A DNA stretch of 64,000 nt from Vibrio sinaloensis (GTDB taxonomy: Bacteria > Pseudomonadota > Gammaproteobacteria > Enterobacterales > Vibrionaceae): the NCBI RefSeq assembly GCF_023195835.1, contig NZ_CP096200.1:496001-560000 (forward strand), read 5' to 3'. This document shows positions 37,204 through 46,838 of this stretch, piece by piece (position 1 is the stretch's first letter; the number at the start of each line of letters is the position of its first letter). The notes under the pieces are model-generated. The model saw nothing but the letters and a program-made list of their open reading frames with translations. It had not been told where the DNA came from and did no database searches. A program made the translations under genes and the position numbers.

Positions 37204-38178
37204 ATGTCGTTTATTCTTCGCCGTTTTGGTTTTTATTTTACTGCCTTTTTCGTCGCTATCACATTCAACTTTATGTTGCCACGCATCATGCCTGGTGACC
37301 CAGTTGCGGCGCTATTTGCGGCCTCAGCAGGTCGTATGGACCCTGCACAAATGGACGCAGTGCGCGAAATGTATGGTTTTGTCGATGGTAACATTTTCGT
37401 TCAGTACTTCTCGTACATTAAAAGCGTGTTTACTTTGGATCTCGGTCCATCAATCTTAATGTTCCCGGTGAGCGTGTCTGAAGTAATTTGGATGTCGCTG
37501 CCTTGGACACTGTTTCTCGCGCTTGGCTCTTTGATTGTGGCGCTGATTATTGGCGTTAGCATCGGCACTTATGCCTCATACCGTCGTGAAGGTTTTTTTG
37601 GTCAGTTCGTGCCACCGATTCTATCCTTCATCAGTAACTTCCCTTACGTGGTCACTGCGCTGCTACTGTTCTACTTCTTTGGCCTTAAGCTTGAGCTACT
37701 TCCGCTCGCTTATACCTACGATCAAAGCTTGGAACCTGCCTTCACTTGGGAATTTATCTCTAGCGTACTTAAACATGCGATACTGCCAGTCGGTTCTATG
37801 GTGGTTGTCGGCATCGCTACCTGGGTATTCAACATGCGTAACGCGATGATCAACGTTCTCGGTGAAGACTACGTCACTATGGCCGAAGCCAAAGGCCTCA
37901 GCAGTTTCCGCGTGATGTACCGCTACGCAGGCCGTAACGCGATTCTTCCAGTGGCAACCGCGATTGCGATGGCGATTGGTTTCTCGTTTGCTGGCTCAAT
38001 CATGACAGAAATCGTGTTTAACTATCAGGGTTTGGGTAACGTGCTACTCAGTGCCATCAACGCCCGTGATTACCCGTTAATTCAAGCGATTCTGCTTATC
38101 TTAGTCACCGCCGTACTCACTGCAAACTTCATTGCAGACCTTCTTTACGTATGGCTTGACCCACGTATCTCTCACTAA
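37204..38178 (+). CDS. ABC importer permease, DppB type
   Basis: A 324-residue inner-membrane permease with about six TM helices. N-terminus MSFILRRFGFYFTAFFVAI and LPRIMPGDPV are typical of DppB/OppB, and the coupling motif is seen in EAKGLSSFRVMYRYAGRNAILP. The start has AGG 8 bases upstream; an in-frame ATG eight codons earlier is less well placed. Pairs with the DppC-type permease 8 bases downstream. Confidence 0.94.
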   Translation: MSFILRRFGFYFTAFFVAITFNFMLPRIMPGDPVAALFAASAGRMDPAQMDAVREMYGFVDGNIFVQYFSYIKSVFTLDLGPSILMFPVSVSEVIWMSLPWTLFLALGSLIVALIIGVSIGTYASYRREGFFGQFVPPILSFISNFPYVVTALLLFYFFGLKLELLPLAYTYDQSLEPAFTWEFISSVLKHAILPVGSMVVVGIATWVFNMRNAMINVLGEDYVTMAEAKGLSSFRVMYRYAGRNAILPVATAIAMAIGFSFAGSIMTEIVFNYQGLGNVLLSAINARDYPLIQAILLILVTAVLTANFIADLLYVWLDPRISH

Positions 38179-38186
38179 GGTGCATC

Positions 38187-39170
38187 ATGGACAAATTACT
38201 CAATACTCAGCCTGACTCAAGTGAAGTGGTCGTAAAGCAATCTATGTTTAGCAAAAAGAATCTTAAGCAGAAACTGCACACTTTATACAACTTCTTCTAC
38301 GGTAACCCACCAGCGATTATCGGCACCTTTCTGCTGACTGTCGTTCTGATGGGGGCACTGTTTGCACCGGTTTTAGCCACGCACGATCCTGAGCGTCGCG
38401 TCGCCAGACCACACACAGCACCGAGCGCAGAGCACTACTTAGGCTCCACTCGTAACGGCCGCGATGTGTACAGCCAAGTGCTACACGGCGCGCGTAAATC
38501 TCTCGCGGTAGCTATTTCAGCAGGCCTTATCGCGATGACGCTAGCCGTTGTGGTGGGCGTGACTGCGGGTTACTTCGGCGGAAAAATCGACGAGCGTTTG
38601 AACTTCCTGACCAACGTATTTTTGGTCTTCCCACAGCTCCCCTTGCTAATAGTGCTGGCCGCCTTCTTTGGCCAAGTCGGGTCGGTGGTGATCGCCTTAC
38701 TGCTCGGGGTCACATCCTGGCCATGGGGCGCGCGAGTGATTCGCTCGCAAACCATGGCGATTCGCAGCAAAGAATTCATTATCTCAGCAGAGGTTATGGG
38801 CGAATCAAAAGCGCGCATCATCTTCGTTGAAATTTTACCCAACCTTATTTCTATTGTGTTTGGTGGTTTCCTTGGTGCGGTGATTTACGCCATGGGTGCC
38901 GAAGCAGGTCTAGGTTTCCTAGGTTTGAGCGACGCGACCGAAGTTAGCTGGGGCTCTATGCTCTACTGGGCACAGACGTCTGCTTCACTTTACACCGGCG
39001 CTTGGTGGGAAATGCTAGTTCCTGCTTGTGCGCTGGCCATTACCGGCGGTGCATTAGCTCTGATCAACATGTCTATCGACCAAGTCAGTAACCCGAAACT
39101 GCGTACCGGTCCACACATGAAACTTTGGCGTAAATTGAAAAAAGAAGCAGATAAGCGCAGAGGTCTATAA
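38187..39170 (+). CDS. ABC importer permease, DppC type
   Basis: A 327-residue permease with a 55-residue cytoplasmic N-terminus and TM helices from about 45 onward. The DppC hallmark near the first periplasmic loop (HYLGSTRNGRDVYSQVLHGARKSL) and the coupling segment (AEVMGESKARIIFVEILPNL) are clear. AAGG is 6 bases before the ATG. Its stop overlaps the start of the first ATPase gene (TAATG). Confidence 0.94.
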   Translation: MDKLLNTQPDSSEVVVKQSMFSKKNLKQKLHTLYNFFYGNPPAIIGTFLLTVVLMGALFAPVLATHDPERRVARPHTAPSAEHYLGSTRNGRDVYSQVLHGARKSLAVAISAGLIAMTLAVVVGVTAGYFGGKIDERLNFLTNVFLVFPQLPLLIVLAAFFGQVGSVVIALLLGVTSWPWGARVIRSQTMAIRSKEFIISAEVMGESKARIIFVEILPNLISIVFGGFLGAVIYAMGAEAGLGFLGLSDATEVSWGSMLYWAQTSASLYTGAWWEMLVPACALAITGGALALINMSIDQVSNPKLRTGPHMKLWRKLKKEADKRRGL

Positions 39171-40132
39171 TGAGCAACTTACTAGAAATCAATAACCTGT
39201 GCGTCGATTACGTGTCTCCAAACGGCGTAGCACGCGCAGTTAATAACGTAAACTTAACCATCGCACCGGGTGAAACGCTGGGTATTGCTGGCGAGTCTGG
39301 CTGTGGTAAGAGTACCCTTGCCTTTGCCATCTCGCGCCTACACAAAGCGCCTGCGCTTATCTCGGAAGGCTCGATCATCTATGACGGCAAAGATGTGTTA
39401 AAGATGAACGACAAACAGTTACGCGATTTCCGCTGGAACGATGTGTCAGTGGTTTTCCAAAGCGCGATGAACTCACTCAACCCAGTTATCACCATTGGTG
39501 AACAGCTGACTGACGTGATCCTTGCCCATCGCAAAATTCCATATCAACAAGCCCACGAGCGTGCGGTTGAGCTACTGGGTATCGTGGGGATCCATGGCGA
39601 TCGCATGAAGAGCTTCCCTCACCAATTGAGCGGTGGTATGCGTCAGCGTGTGGTGATTGCCGTTGCCCTCGCCCTTGAACCAAAACTGATCATCATGGAT
39701 GAGCCAACGACAGCGCTTGATGTGGTGGTTGAGCGCGAAATCCTCAACGAACTGTACGACCTAAAAGAGAAGTTCGGTTTCTCGATTCTGTTTATCAGTC
39801 ACGACTTGAGCCTGATGGGTGAAATCGCTGATCGCATAGGTGTTATGTACGCCGGCAACTTGATTGAACTTGGTGAAGCAAAGAAAGTGTTTGGTAACCC
39901 TGATCACCCTTACACCAAAGGCTTGATCTCTTCGTTCCCAACCATCTTTGGCCCGAAAGAGCGTTTGTATGGCATTCCTGGTAACCCGGTGAACCTGCTT
40001 AACATTCCTCAAGGTTGTAACTTCCAAGAGCGATGCACTGAGTGTCACGAGGCGTGCAAACAGCGCGATCCTCAACTTGTTCATACGCTGCCAAATCACC
40101 AAGTCGCTTGTCACCTAGTAGAGGGGATGTAA
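39170..40132 (+). CDS. ABC importer ATPase, DppD type
   Basis: A 320-residue ATPase for the importer. Walker A GESGCGKST near residue 40, signature LSGGMRQR, Walker B LIIMDEPTTALD and switch His FISHDLSL. The C-terminal oligopeptide-transporter domain carries the Cys motif CNFQERCTECHEACKQRDP, which binds an Fe-S cluster in some DppD/OppD proteins. Overlaps the upstream permease gene by one base. Confidence 0.95.
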   Translation: MSNLLEINNLCVDYVSPNGVARAVNNVNLTIAPGETLGIAGESGCGKSTLAFAISRLHKAPALISEGSIIYDGKDVLKMNDKQLRDFRWNDVSVVFQSAMNSLNPVITIGEQLTDVILAHRKIPYQQAHERAVELLGIVGIHGDRMKSFPHQLSGGMRQRVVIAVALALEPKLIIMDEPTTALDVVVEREILNELYDLKEKFGFSILFISHDLSLMGEIADRIGVMYAGNLIELGEAKKVFGNPDHPYTKGLISSFPTIFGPKERLYGIPGNPVNLLNIPQGCNFQERCTECHEACKQRDPQLVHTLPNHQVACHLVEGM

Positions 40133-40133
40133 G

Positions 40134-41108
40134 ATGGAAACCATCGCGAAACACGAAACGATTCTATCGGTTAAGAACCTAGTAAAAGACTTCCGCCTCG
40201 GGCAGTCGAAAGACATGATGCGCGCAGTCAACGATGTGTCGTTTGAACTGCGCAAAGGTGAAGCGCTGGCCATTGTTGGGGAATCTGGCTCTGGTAAGAG
40301 TACCGGTGCTCGTATCCTAACTCGAATTTTCGACAAGACGGATGGCGATATCGAGTTCAAAGGCCAACCTCTGGCCAAGTACATCGAAGAGAACGGTGAG
40401 CTTGAGTACGCACGCCAAGTGCAAATGATCTTTCAAGACCCATTTGGCTCGCTCAATCCGGTCCATACCATCTATCACCACATCGCGCGCCCACTGCTGA
40501 TCCACAATCGTGCAGAAAAACATGTTGTGCCGAAATTGGTGCTAGAGCTACTCGAGTTGGTCGGCTTAACCCCAGCCAAAGAAACCTCGGAAAAATTCCC
40601 ACACGAGCTCAGTGGTGGTCAACGTCAGCGTGTGGCGATTGCTCGCGCACTGGCGGTATCGCCAGAGGTTATCTTGGCCGACGAGCCAATTTCAATGCTG
40701 GATGTTTCAGTGCGCCTTGGGATTTTGAACTTGATGGCGGATCTGAAAGACAAGCACGGCATTTCATTTATGTACATCACTCACGATATCGCCACTGCGC
40801 GTTACTTTGCCGAGAAAACGGCGGTGATGTACGTCGGGCATATGGTTGAGTGGGGCGACAGCGACAGCGTGACGCAAAACCCACACCACCCATACTCACA
40901 ATTGCTGTTGTCTGCGGTGCCAGAGCCGGGCCAAGCAGGTCGCCGCGAACTGTCGGCGAAAAAGGGTGAGATTCCATTGTGGAAGCCAAGCAGTGTCGGT
41001 TGTCCGTTCGCCAGCCGCTGCCTACGCGCCACCGAGACGTGTACTCAGTCGATCCCGGACGCGACTCAAGTGGGAGAAAACCACTACGTACGCTGTCACC
41101 ACCTATAA
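40134..41108 (+). CDS. ABC importer ATPase, DppF type
   Basis: A 324-residue second ATPase of the importer. Walker A GESGSGKST near residue 48, signature LSGGQRQR, Walker B VILADEPISMLD, switch His YITHDIAT, and the C-terminal Cys motif CPFASRCLRATETC. It begins one base after the stop of the DppD-type gene and is followed by 111 bases before the phosphorylase-like gene, with no clear terminator between them. Confidence 0.95.
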   Translation: METIAKHETILSVKNLVKDFRLGQSKDMMRAVNDVSFELRKGEALAIVGESGSGKSTGARILTRIFDKTDGDIEFKGQPLAKYIEENGELEYARQVQMIFQDPFGSLNPVHTIYHHIARPLLIHNRAEKHVVPKLVLELLELVGLTPAKETSEKFPHELSGGQRQRVAIARALAVSPEVILADEPISMLDVSVRLGILNLMADLKDKHGISFMYITHDIATARYFAEKTAVMYVGHMVEWGDSDSVTQNPHHPYSQLLLSAVPEPGQAGRRELSAKKGEIPLWKPSSVGCPFASRCLRATETCTQSIPDATQVGENHYVRCHHL

Positions 41109-41219
41109 TTAACTCAATTTATTCGGTTCCTACCCTGCCAAGTCGATGCAGAGAAATAACTTGGCACGGGCAACTGCTGCCAAAATAACAGCTTAGGGGC
41201 CACATAAGGACGACCAACC

Positions 41220-44200
41220 ATGAACCTTGACTATTTATCTGAGCTTGCTGTCACTGGACAATTTGTCGACTTGAACGGCGAACGTTTTTACAAGATTGCC
41301 AATGTAGACCAAATGGCACCCTTTTTTATCAGCGTGGTATCGGCTAGCGACCACTGGCTGTTTATCTCCTCGACGGGCAGCCTATCAGCAGGTCGAATTC
41401 GCCCAGAGAACGCGCTATTTCCATATCGCTCAGTCGATCATATTCATGAAAACGCCGAGAACACTGGCTCAAAAACCATTGTCAAAGTGCAATCTGAGCG
41501 CGGCGTGACATTATGGGAACCGTTCAACCGCTTCCATGATGGCCTGTATCATACAGAACGTAACCTTTACAAAAACACCATTGGCGACAAAATCGTATTT
41601 GAAGAGATCAACCACACGTTAAAACTCAAGTTCAGCTATAGCTGGAGCTCGAGCGAACGCTTTGGTTTTGTCCGCCACAGCCAGTTTACTGATCTGTCGG
41701 GTCAAGCTCGTCAGCTTGAAGTGATCGACGGTGTGCAAAACTTATTGCCATCGGGCGCTCCGCTCGCTGCCCTGCAAACTCGCAGCGCGTTAGTCGATGC
41801 CTACAAATGGAACGAGCAAGTTGCCGACTCATCACTGGCGCTATACACCATGTACGCGAAATTGAGCGACCGCGCTGAGCCTGCGGAATCTCTTCTGGCA
41901 ACGGCGGTATTCTCCCTTGACCAAGGGGAAAGTCAACTGCTGCTGAGTAGCGAGCAGCTCGGTGCCTTCCGCCGTGGGTTAGCGATTGAGCCGGAAGCTT
42001 TAACCAAAGGCGTGCGTGGCAGCTACCTATTGCACAAACCGCTCACCATTGCCGCCAATGGCGTTCAGGAGTGGAGCATTGTCGCCGACATCGATAAGGG
42101 TCATAAAGAGATTGGCGAACTGACTGACCAACTTGCCAATCCAAACCAGCTGCGCTTAGACGTTGAGCAAAGCATTGCCGATAACCAGCGTGATCTGGTC
42201 ACACTCATGTCAGGCGCCGATGCTTGGCAGCTCACCGCCGATGAGAACACCAGCGTTCACCACTATGCCAACGTGTTGTTCAATAACATGCGCGGCGGTG
42301 TGATTGAGCACAATTACCAACTGGATAAGGCCGACGTGGTTAAAACCATTGGCAAGGCCAATAAAACCGTTGTCGACAAACACGCGGCGTTCTTTGCCGA
42401 TCTGCCAGAGAGCTTTACTCACGCTGAATTGATTCGCCTCGCGAAGAACACCAGCGATTCTCAGTTAATTCGTCTCAGCTATGAATACCTGCCGCTAACC
42501 TTCGGTCGCCGCCATGGTGATCCAAGCCGTCCGTGGAACCACTATGAAATCAAGCTGAAAGATGAAAATGGTGAGCGCTTACTCTCTTATCAAGGTAACT
42601 GGCGAGATATCTTCCAGAACTGGGAAGCGATTGCTCTAAGCTACCCTGGCTTTATCCAGTCTTTTATCGCCAAGTTTGTTAACGCCTCAACCATTGACGG
42701 CTACAACCCATACCGTATTACCAAAGACGGCATTGACTGGGAACTGCTTGAGCCAGACGATCCATGGAGCAACATCGGCTACTGGGGCGATCACCAAATC
42801 ATTTATTTGCTCAAGTTCCTTGAGTTGGCCGACAAGTATCAAAGCGACGATCTCAATGAGATGCTCACTAGCGACATCTACAGCTACGCCAACGTGCCGT
42901 ACAAGTTGTGCGATGTCGAGCAGCTGTTCGCCAATCCAAAAGATACGGTGTCGTTTGATCAAGAGTTGCAACACGAAATTGAACAGCGTGTTGATGAACT
43001 CGGCAGCGATGGCCGTTTGTTAGTTGAACGTAATAACCAAGTCTACACAGTCAACCTGACAGAGAAGATCTTAGTGCCGTTGCTGTCTAAGCTAAGTAAC
43101 TTAGTCATTGATGGCGGGATCTGGCTCAATACCCAACGCCCAGAGTGGAACGACGCCAACAACGCCATTGTCGGCAACGGTCTGTCGATGGTCACTCTTT
43201 ACTACATGCGCCGCTACGTTGCGTTCATGCAGAAGCTACTCAACAATGCACCAAACTCAATCTCGATCTCGAAAGAGGTGTTTGAGTGGATGCTGGCGAT
43301 TCATAAAGTACTCAAAGAGGCCAACAAAGAGATCAAGCAGGAAACGGTCACCCGTCAAACCCGCAAGGCGATTTTGACTCAGTTGGAAAAAGCGTTTGAG
43401 CTATACCGTAGCCGCGTTTACCGCATGAAAGGTTTCTCGGGTAAAACCAACGCCGAAGTCTCTGCTGTGCTAGATATGCTAGAAACCAGCCTAAACGTTC
43501 TGGATTCGAGCATCGCGAATAACTTACGTGAAGATGGTCTGTACAATGCCTACAACATCGTCAGCTACTCAGGTGAAAGCCTCGATATCGATGAGCTATA
43601 CCCAATGCTGGAAGGCCAAGTGGCGGTGCTCAGCTCAGGTGTGCTAACGCCTAAGCAAGCGGTTAACCTGCTCGACAACCTGTTCGCAAGCGACATGTAC
43701 CGCGCCGACCAAAATAGCTTTATGCTCTACCCAGATCGCGATCTACAGCGCTTTGTACAGAAAAACCACCTACCAGAGCAGGACGTTGCCAACAGTAAAC
43801 TGCTGTCTGCGATGGTAGAAGCGGGCGATCAGCGCATCATCAATAAAGATTCGCAAGGTCAGTTCCACTTCCACCCAAGCTTTGAAAACGCGGATTACTT
43901 GAGCCGCGCACTTAAGCAGGCGAAGAGCGACTACCCAAGCGCGGATGAGGAAAGCATCGAAGCAGTGCAAGCCCTGTACGAGCAGGTGTTCAATCACAAA
44001 GCCTTTACCGGTCGCTCAGGCACTATGTTTGGCTACGAAGGACTTGGCTGTATCTACTGGCATATGGTGTCTAAGTTGCTCCTGGCCGTGCAAGAGAACT
44101 ACTTGGCCGCGCGTGAGCTTGATGCTGATAGCCAAGAGACCGCTCAGTTGGCCGAGTACTACTACAAAGTACGTGCCGGTATCGGGTTCAACAAGACACC

Positions 44201-44657
44201 AGATAACTACGGTGCCTTCCCAACCGATCCCTACTCGCACACACCAAAACAAGCGGGTGCTCAGCAACCGGGTATGACTGGCCAAGTGAAAGAAGAAGTG
44301 ATTACTCGCTTTGTTGAACTCGGTCTTGAAGTCTCTCAAGGCGCGATTGCGATTAACCCAACGCTACTAAACCGCAGTGAGTTCCTCAGTCACTCTGCGC
44401 AGTTTGATTGCTTAAACGTCAATGGCGAACACTGCAGCTACAGCATAGATGCAGGTCAGTTAGCCTTCACTTACTGTCAAGTGCCGTTCATTTATCAGAA
44501 AGGTGACAGCGCCAGCGTGACTTGTGAAATGAGCGATGGCTCGAGTGAGACCTTTACAGCACTAGCGTTACCAAAAGCCGTGAGTGAGCACATCTTCGCT
44601 CGTGATCATCAGATCAAGAAAGTGACAGTGACCATTCCAACCACATTGTTGCGATAG
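41220..44657 (+). CDS. Large GH94-related protein, probable beta-1,3-glucan phosphorylase (GH149/GH161-like)
   Basis: A 1145-residue protein without a signal peptide, so cytoplasmic. Its size and the central block (about residues 420-540), with RHGDPSRPWN, YQGNWRDIFQNWEA, DGYNPYRITKDGIDWE and NIGYWGDHQIIYL, resemble the inverting beta-1,3-glucan phosphorylases of GH149 and GH161, relatives of GH94 cellobiose phosphorylase. Those enzymes split beta-1,3-gluco-oligosaccharides with phosphate to alpha-glucose-1-phosphate. N-terminal beta-sandwich (about 1-300), an alpha-rich catalytic region (about 380-1040) and a C-terminal beta domain are suggested. It follows the oligosaccharide importer and likely shares its transcript. 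I place it from memory of motifs, so the exact GH family is uncertain. Confidence 0.75.
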   Translation: MNLDYLSELAVTGQFVDLNGERFYKIANVDQMAPFFISVVSASDHWLFISSTGSLSAGRIRPENALFPYRSVDHIHENAENTGSKTIVKVQSERGVTLWEPFNRFHDGLYHTERNLYKNTIGDKIVFEEINHTLKLKFSYSWSSSERFGFVRHSQFTDLSGQARQLEVIDGVQNLLPSGAPLAALQTRSALVDAYKWNEQVADSSLALYTMYAKLSDRAEPAESLLATAVFSLDQGESQLLLSSEQLGAFRRGLAIEPEALTKGVRGSYLLHKPLTIAANGVQEWSIVADIDKGHKEIGELTDQLANPNQLRLDVEQSIADNQRDLVTLMSGADAWQLTADENTSVHHYANVLFNNMRGGVIEHNYQLDKADVVKTIGKANKTVVDKHAAFFADLPESFTHAELIRLAKNTSDSQLIRLSYEYLPLTFGRRHGDPSRPWNHYEIKLKDENGERLLSYQGNWRDIFQNWEAIALSYPGFIQSFIAKFVNASTIDGYNPYRITKDGIDWELLEPDDPWSNIGYWGDHQIIYLLKFLELADKYQSDDLNEMLTSDIYSYANVPYKLCDVEQLFANPKDTVSFDQELQHEIEQRVDELGSDGRLLVERNNQVYTVNLTEKILVPLLSKLSNLVIDGGIWLNTQRPEWNDANNAIVGNGLSMVTLYYMRRYVAFMQKLLNNAPNSISISKEVFEWMLAIHKVLKEANKEIKQETVTRQTRKAILTQLEKAFELYRSRVYRMKGFSGKTNAEVSAVLDMLETSLNVLDSSIANNLREDGLYNAYNIVSYSGESLDIDELYPMLEGQVAVLSSGVLTPKQAVNLLDNLFASDMYRADQNSFMLYPDRDLQRFVQKNHLPEQDVANSKLLSAMVEAGDQRIINKDSQGQFHFHPSFENADYLSRALKQAKSDYPSADEESIEAVQALYEQVFNHKAFTGRSGTMFGYEGLGCIYWHMVSKLLLAVQENYLAARELDADSQETAQLAEYYYKVRAGIGFNKTPDNYGAFPTDPYSHTPKQAGAQQPGMTGQVKEEVITRFVELGLEVSQGAIAINPTLLNRSEFLSHSAQFDCLNVNGEHCSYSIDAGQLAFTYCQVPFIYQKGDSASVTCEMSDGSSETFTALALPKAVSEHIFARDHQIKKVTVTIPTTLLR

Positions 44658-44678
44658 TCCTTAACCGTTATTGGTTAC

Positions 44679-44729
44679 GCGGGCAACCAAGTAAAGATTT
44701 CGGGGGAGATCTTGGTTGCTCGCTTTTTT
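44679..44729 (+). terminator. Terminator of the importer/phosphorylase operon
   Basis: A 13-bp stem with one G-T pair (44679-44691 with 44711-44723), 19-base loop and six T residues, right after the phosphorylase-like gene. Confidence 0.88.
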
Positions 44730-44734
44730 GTCCG

Positions 44735-45613
44735 CTACATATCCGGTATGGCGATAATCTCGTCCTTAAACACTTTCATTGCTGAGTTAAGTGGTTTATC
44801 GGTTGGCCAGAGCAGCTCGGTATGCCATTTCAAGTTGGCCTCATCTTCGCAATAAAACTCTTGGACCTCCCCTCTTTCAAGCGCATCCCGACAAGAAAAT
44901 CTAGGTAAAATCGCCCATCCCATGCCCGCAGCGACCATCTTTACCACCCCACCAACACTATTGGCATAGATAACGTGGTTACTTTGGCTATGCAACTGAC
45001 CAATTTTTTCATCACGGACATAACTGAGCGCAATTTGACGCATCTGACGTAACTGCAACTGACTAATTGCCCCATCCGCCATTTTTTGCCTCCCATTCGT
45101 GACTCGCACCCCTTCAAAACTAAAGGCGTCATCCATCGATAATCCATGAGCCAAGCTCGCCGCCGATAAACGCAGCCCGATATCGGCACGATTGGCCAGC
45201 AACCAAGCGACCACCTGATTCGGGTCACCATACATAATGTTAAGGCTGATCTGTGGTTGATGATTGAGCACCTCAGCACAAGCTTGAACCACCTCAGGAA
45301 TACACAAGGCTTCATCGATAGCGATGGTCAACTTTTGTGGTTCGCCGCGCAGCAAGCTGTCCGCTTTCGCCTCAAGGTGGTCACGTTCGGCCAAGACCAT
45401 CTTGGCGTATTGATACAAGTCTTGGCCTTGAGAGGTGATCTGCAATGACTTGGCGGTGCGGTTGAAAAGGTCGACACCTAAATCGATTTCTAAATTAGCC
45501 ACCGCTACGCTAATAGTTGAGGCATGCTTGCCCAAGCTGGCGGCGGCCGCGCGAAAGCTGCCCTTGTCGGCGGTGGCGACAAAAGATTCTAGTTGCTCTA
45601 TTGATACTGGCAT
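44735..45613 (-). CDS. LysR-family transcriptional regulator
   Basis: A 292-residue regulator with an N-terminal winged HTH (IEQLESFVATADKGSFRAAAASLGKHASTISVAVANLE) and a C-terminal type II binding-protein-like effector domain (about 90-290). The start at 45613 has GGGAG 6 bases upstream. It converges with the importer operon and is adjacent to a diguanylate cyclase gene on the same strand, 60 bases upstream of it. Neither target nor ligand can be inferred; no divergent gene offers the usual clue. Confidence 0.92.
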   Translation of the reverse strand: MPVSIEQLESFVATADKGSFRAAAASLGKHASTISVAVANLEIDLGVDLFNRTAKSLQITSQGQDLYQYAKMVLAERDHLEAKADSLLRGEPQKLTIAIDEALCIPEVVQACAEVLNHQPQISLNIMYGDPNQVVAWLLANRADIGLRLSAASLAHGLSMDDAFSFEGVRVTNGRQKMADGAISQLQLRQMRQIALSYVRDEKIGQLHSQSNHVIYANSVGGVVKMVAAGMGWAILPRFSCRDALERGEVQEFYCEDEANLKWHTELLWPTDKPLNSAMKVFKDEIIAIPDM

Positions 45614-45673
45614 ATTGGCTCCCAATAGGTCGTCATTGACTAAAGCGACCTTTGCGTCGTTAACGGTTGCGCG

Positions 45674-46714
45674 TCACTCTCCTGCAAGTGCAGTGTAAAA
45701 ACAGTTTTTACCCGCACTCTTGGCTTGATACAAGGCTTCATCTGCACGGCGAAAAGTCATGATCATCGCTTCGGCGTCATGTTTGGCAATGCCGGTACTG
45801 ATAGTGACAGGTCTGCCTGTGCCAAAATCATAATGGGAGATAGCGACTTGGATATCTTTGACACGGCGCTCAATCTCGGCATAATCGCTCGCTTCAAAAG
45901 CGATCAAAAACTCTTCACCACCCCAACGACCAACTTGTGCATGCCCCTCCAACTGCTCTCGTAGTATCCGCGCCGTTTGCAGCAACACTCTATCACCGAC
46001 ATCGTGGCCGAACTCATCATTGATCGCTTTAAAATTATCCACATCCACCAAGGCAATCCACTGAATTCTCTCTTGCTCAAGCAATAGCGTCTCGATATAG
46101 CGACGATTGAACAGTTGGGTAAGCGTATCGGTATGAGACAAGATTTTCAGTTGTCGATTCGACTCGTTCAATTGAGCCATGGTTCGACGTCGTCCGGATT
46201 CATAGAAATAGGCGGTAAGAAACAGGAAAAGATAAACAATCGACAGGTGAGCTAAGCTCATTCCATCAAAAGGTATAGGCGGCCAGTTTGCCATATCAAT
46301 CAAGCAGACATAGAACACCACGGCAAAGTTGATAAGGCTGATTAACGAGCCAAGCTTGTGGCCCAACACGAACACGGCCACGACCGGGGTTAGAAAGGCG
46401 AAGGCCAACGCGAACTCACTGTGCCCAGAGCCGACAATAAACAGCAGACTGACCACACACATCACCAGCACCAGAATCAGGGCCGCGACACTGACATTGC
46501 GCTTACGCCACACAAAGAAATGACCGAGCAGACAAAAGACCAATCCACCCGCTTCAATCGACGCCAGAAGATAACTGGGTATCACCAGAGTATTGTAGTA
46601 AGTCAGCAAGGCGAGAAGTGCGGACAATAAACTCAGAGACGTGAAAACAAACCAACTTTCTCTATAGTCTTCATGGTCGCGACTCACCCCTAACCACTTT
46701 TCTAATCCGTTCAC
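45674..46714 (-). CDS. Membrane diguanylate cyclase (GGDEF)
   Basis: A 346-residue protein with about six TM helices in the first 175 residues and a C-terminal GGDEF domain. The active-site signature is GGEEF near residue 265, and the metal and substrate residues (DVDNFKAINDEFGHDVGD) are present, so it should make c-di-GMP. The inhibitory RxxD I-site upstream of GGEEF is missing (EGHA), so product feedback inhibition is not expected. Start is a GTG with GGAAG upstream. Confidence 0.93.
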   Translation of the reverse strand: MNGLEKWLGVSRDHEDYRESWFVFTSLSLLSALLALLTYYNTLVIPSYLLASIEAGGLVFCLLGHFFVWRKRNVSVAALILVLVMCVVSLLFIVGSGHSEFALAFAFLTPVVAVFVLGHKLGSLISLINFAVVFYVCLIDMANWPPIPFDGMSLAHLSIVYLFLFLTAYFYESGRRRTMAQLNESNRQLKILSHTDTLTQLFNRRYIETLLLEQERIQWIALVDVDNFKAINDEFGHDVGDRVLLQTARILREQLEGHAQVGRWGGEEFLIAFEASDYAEIERRVKDIQVAISHYDFGTGRPVTISTGIAKHDAEAMIMTFRRADEALYQAKSAGKNCFYTALAGE

Positions 46715-46800
46715 TATACTTCCGCTGTCAATTACTTGTGATTGTCATGGCGCCAATATACCGGAAGGGAAAAGTATCGTCATCCGTACGACAAAAGTTT

Positions 46801-46821
46801 AGGGCACACAATGTGTGCCCT
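46801..46821 (-). terminator. Hairpin after the cupredoxin gene
   Basis: An inverted repeat AGGGCACACA/TGTGTGCCCT 18 bases after the cupredoxin stop codon on the minus strand. No strong T-run follows, so termination is tentative. Confidence 0.45.
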
Positions 46822-46838
46822 AGGTCCTGTTGTTCTCA

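Noticed and set aside
44016..44339. Open frame of about 107 codons opposite the phosphorylase-like gene
   Set aside because: Shadow of the coding strand; composition and lack of start signals do not support a gene.
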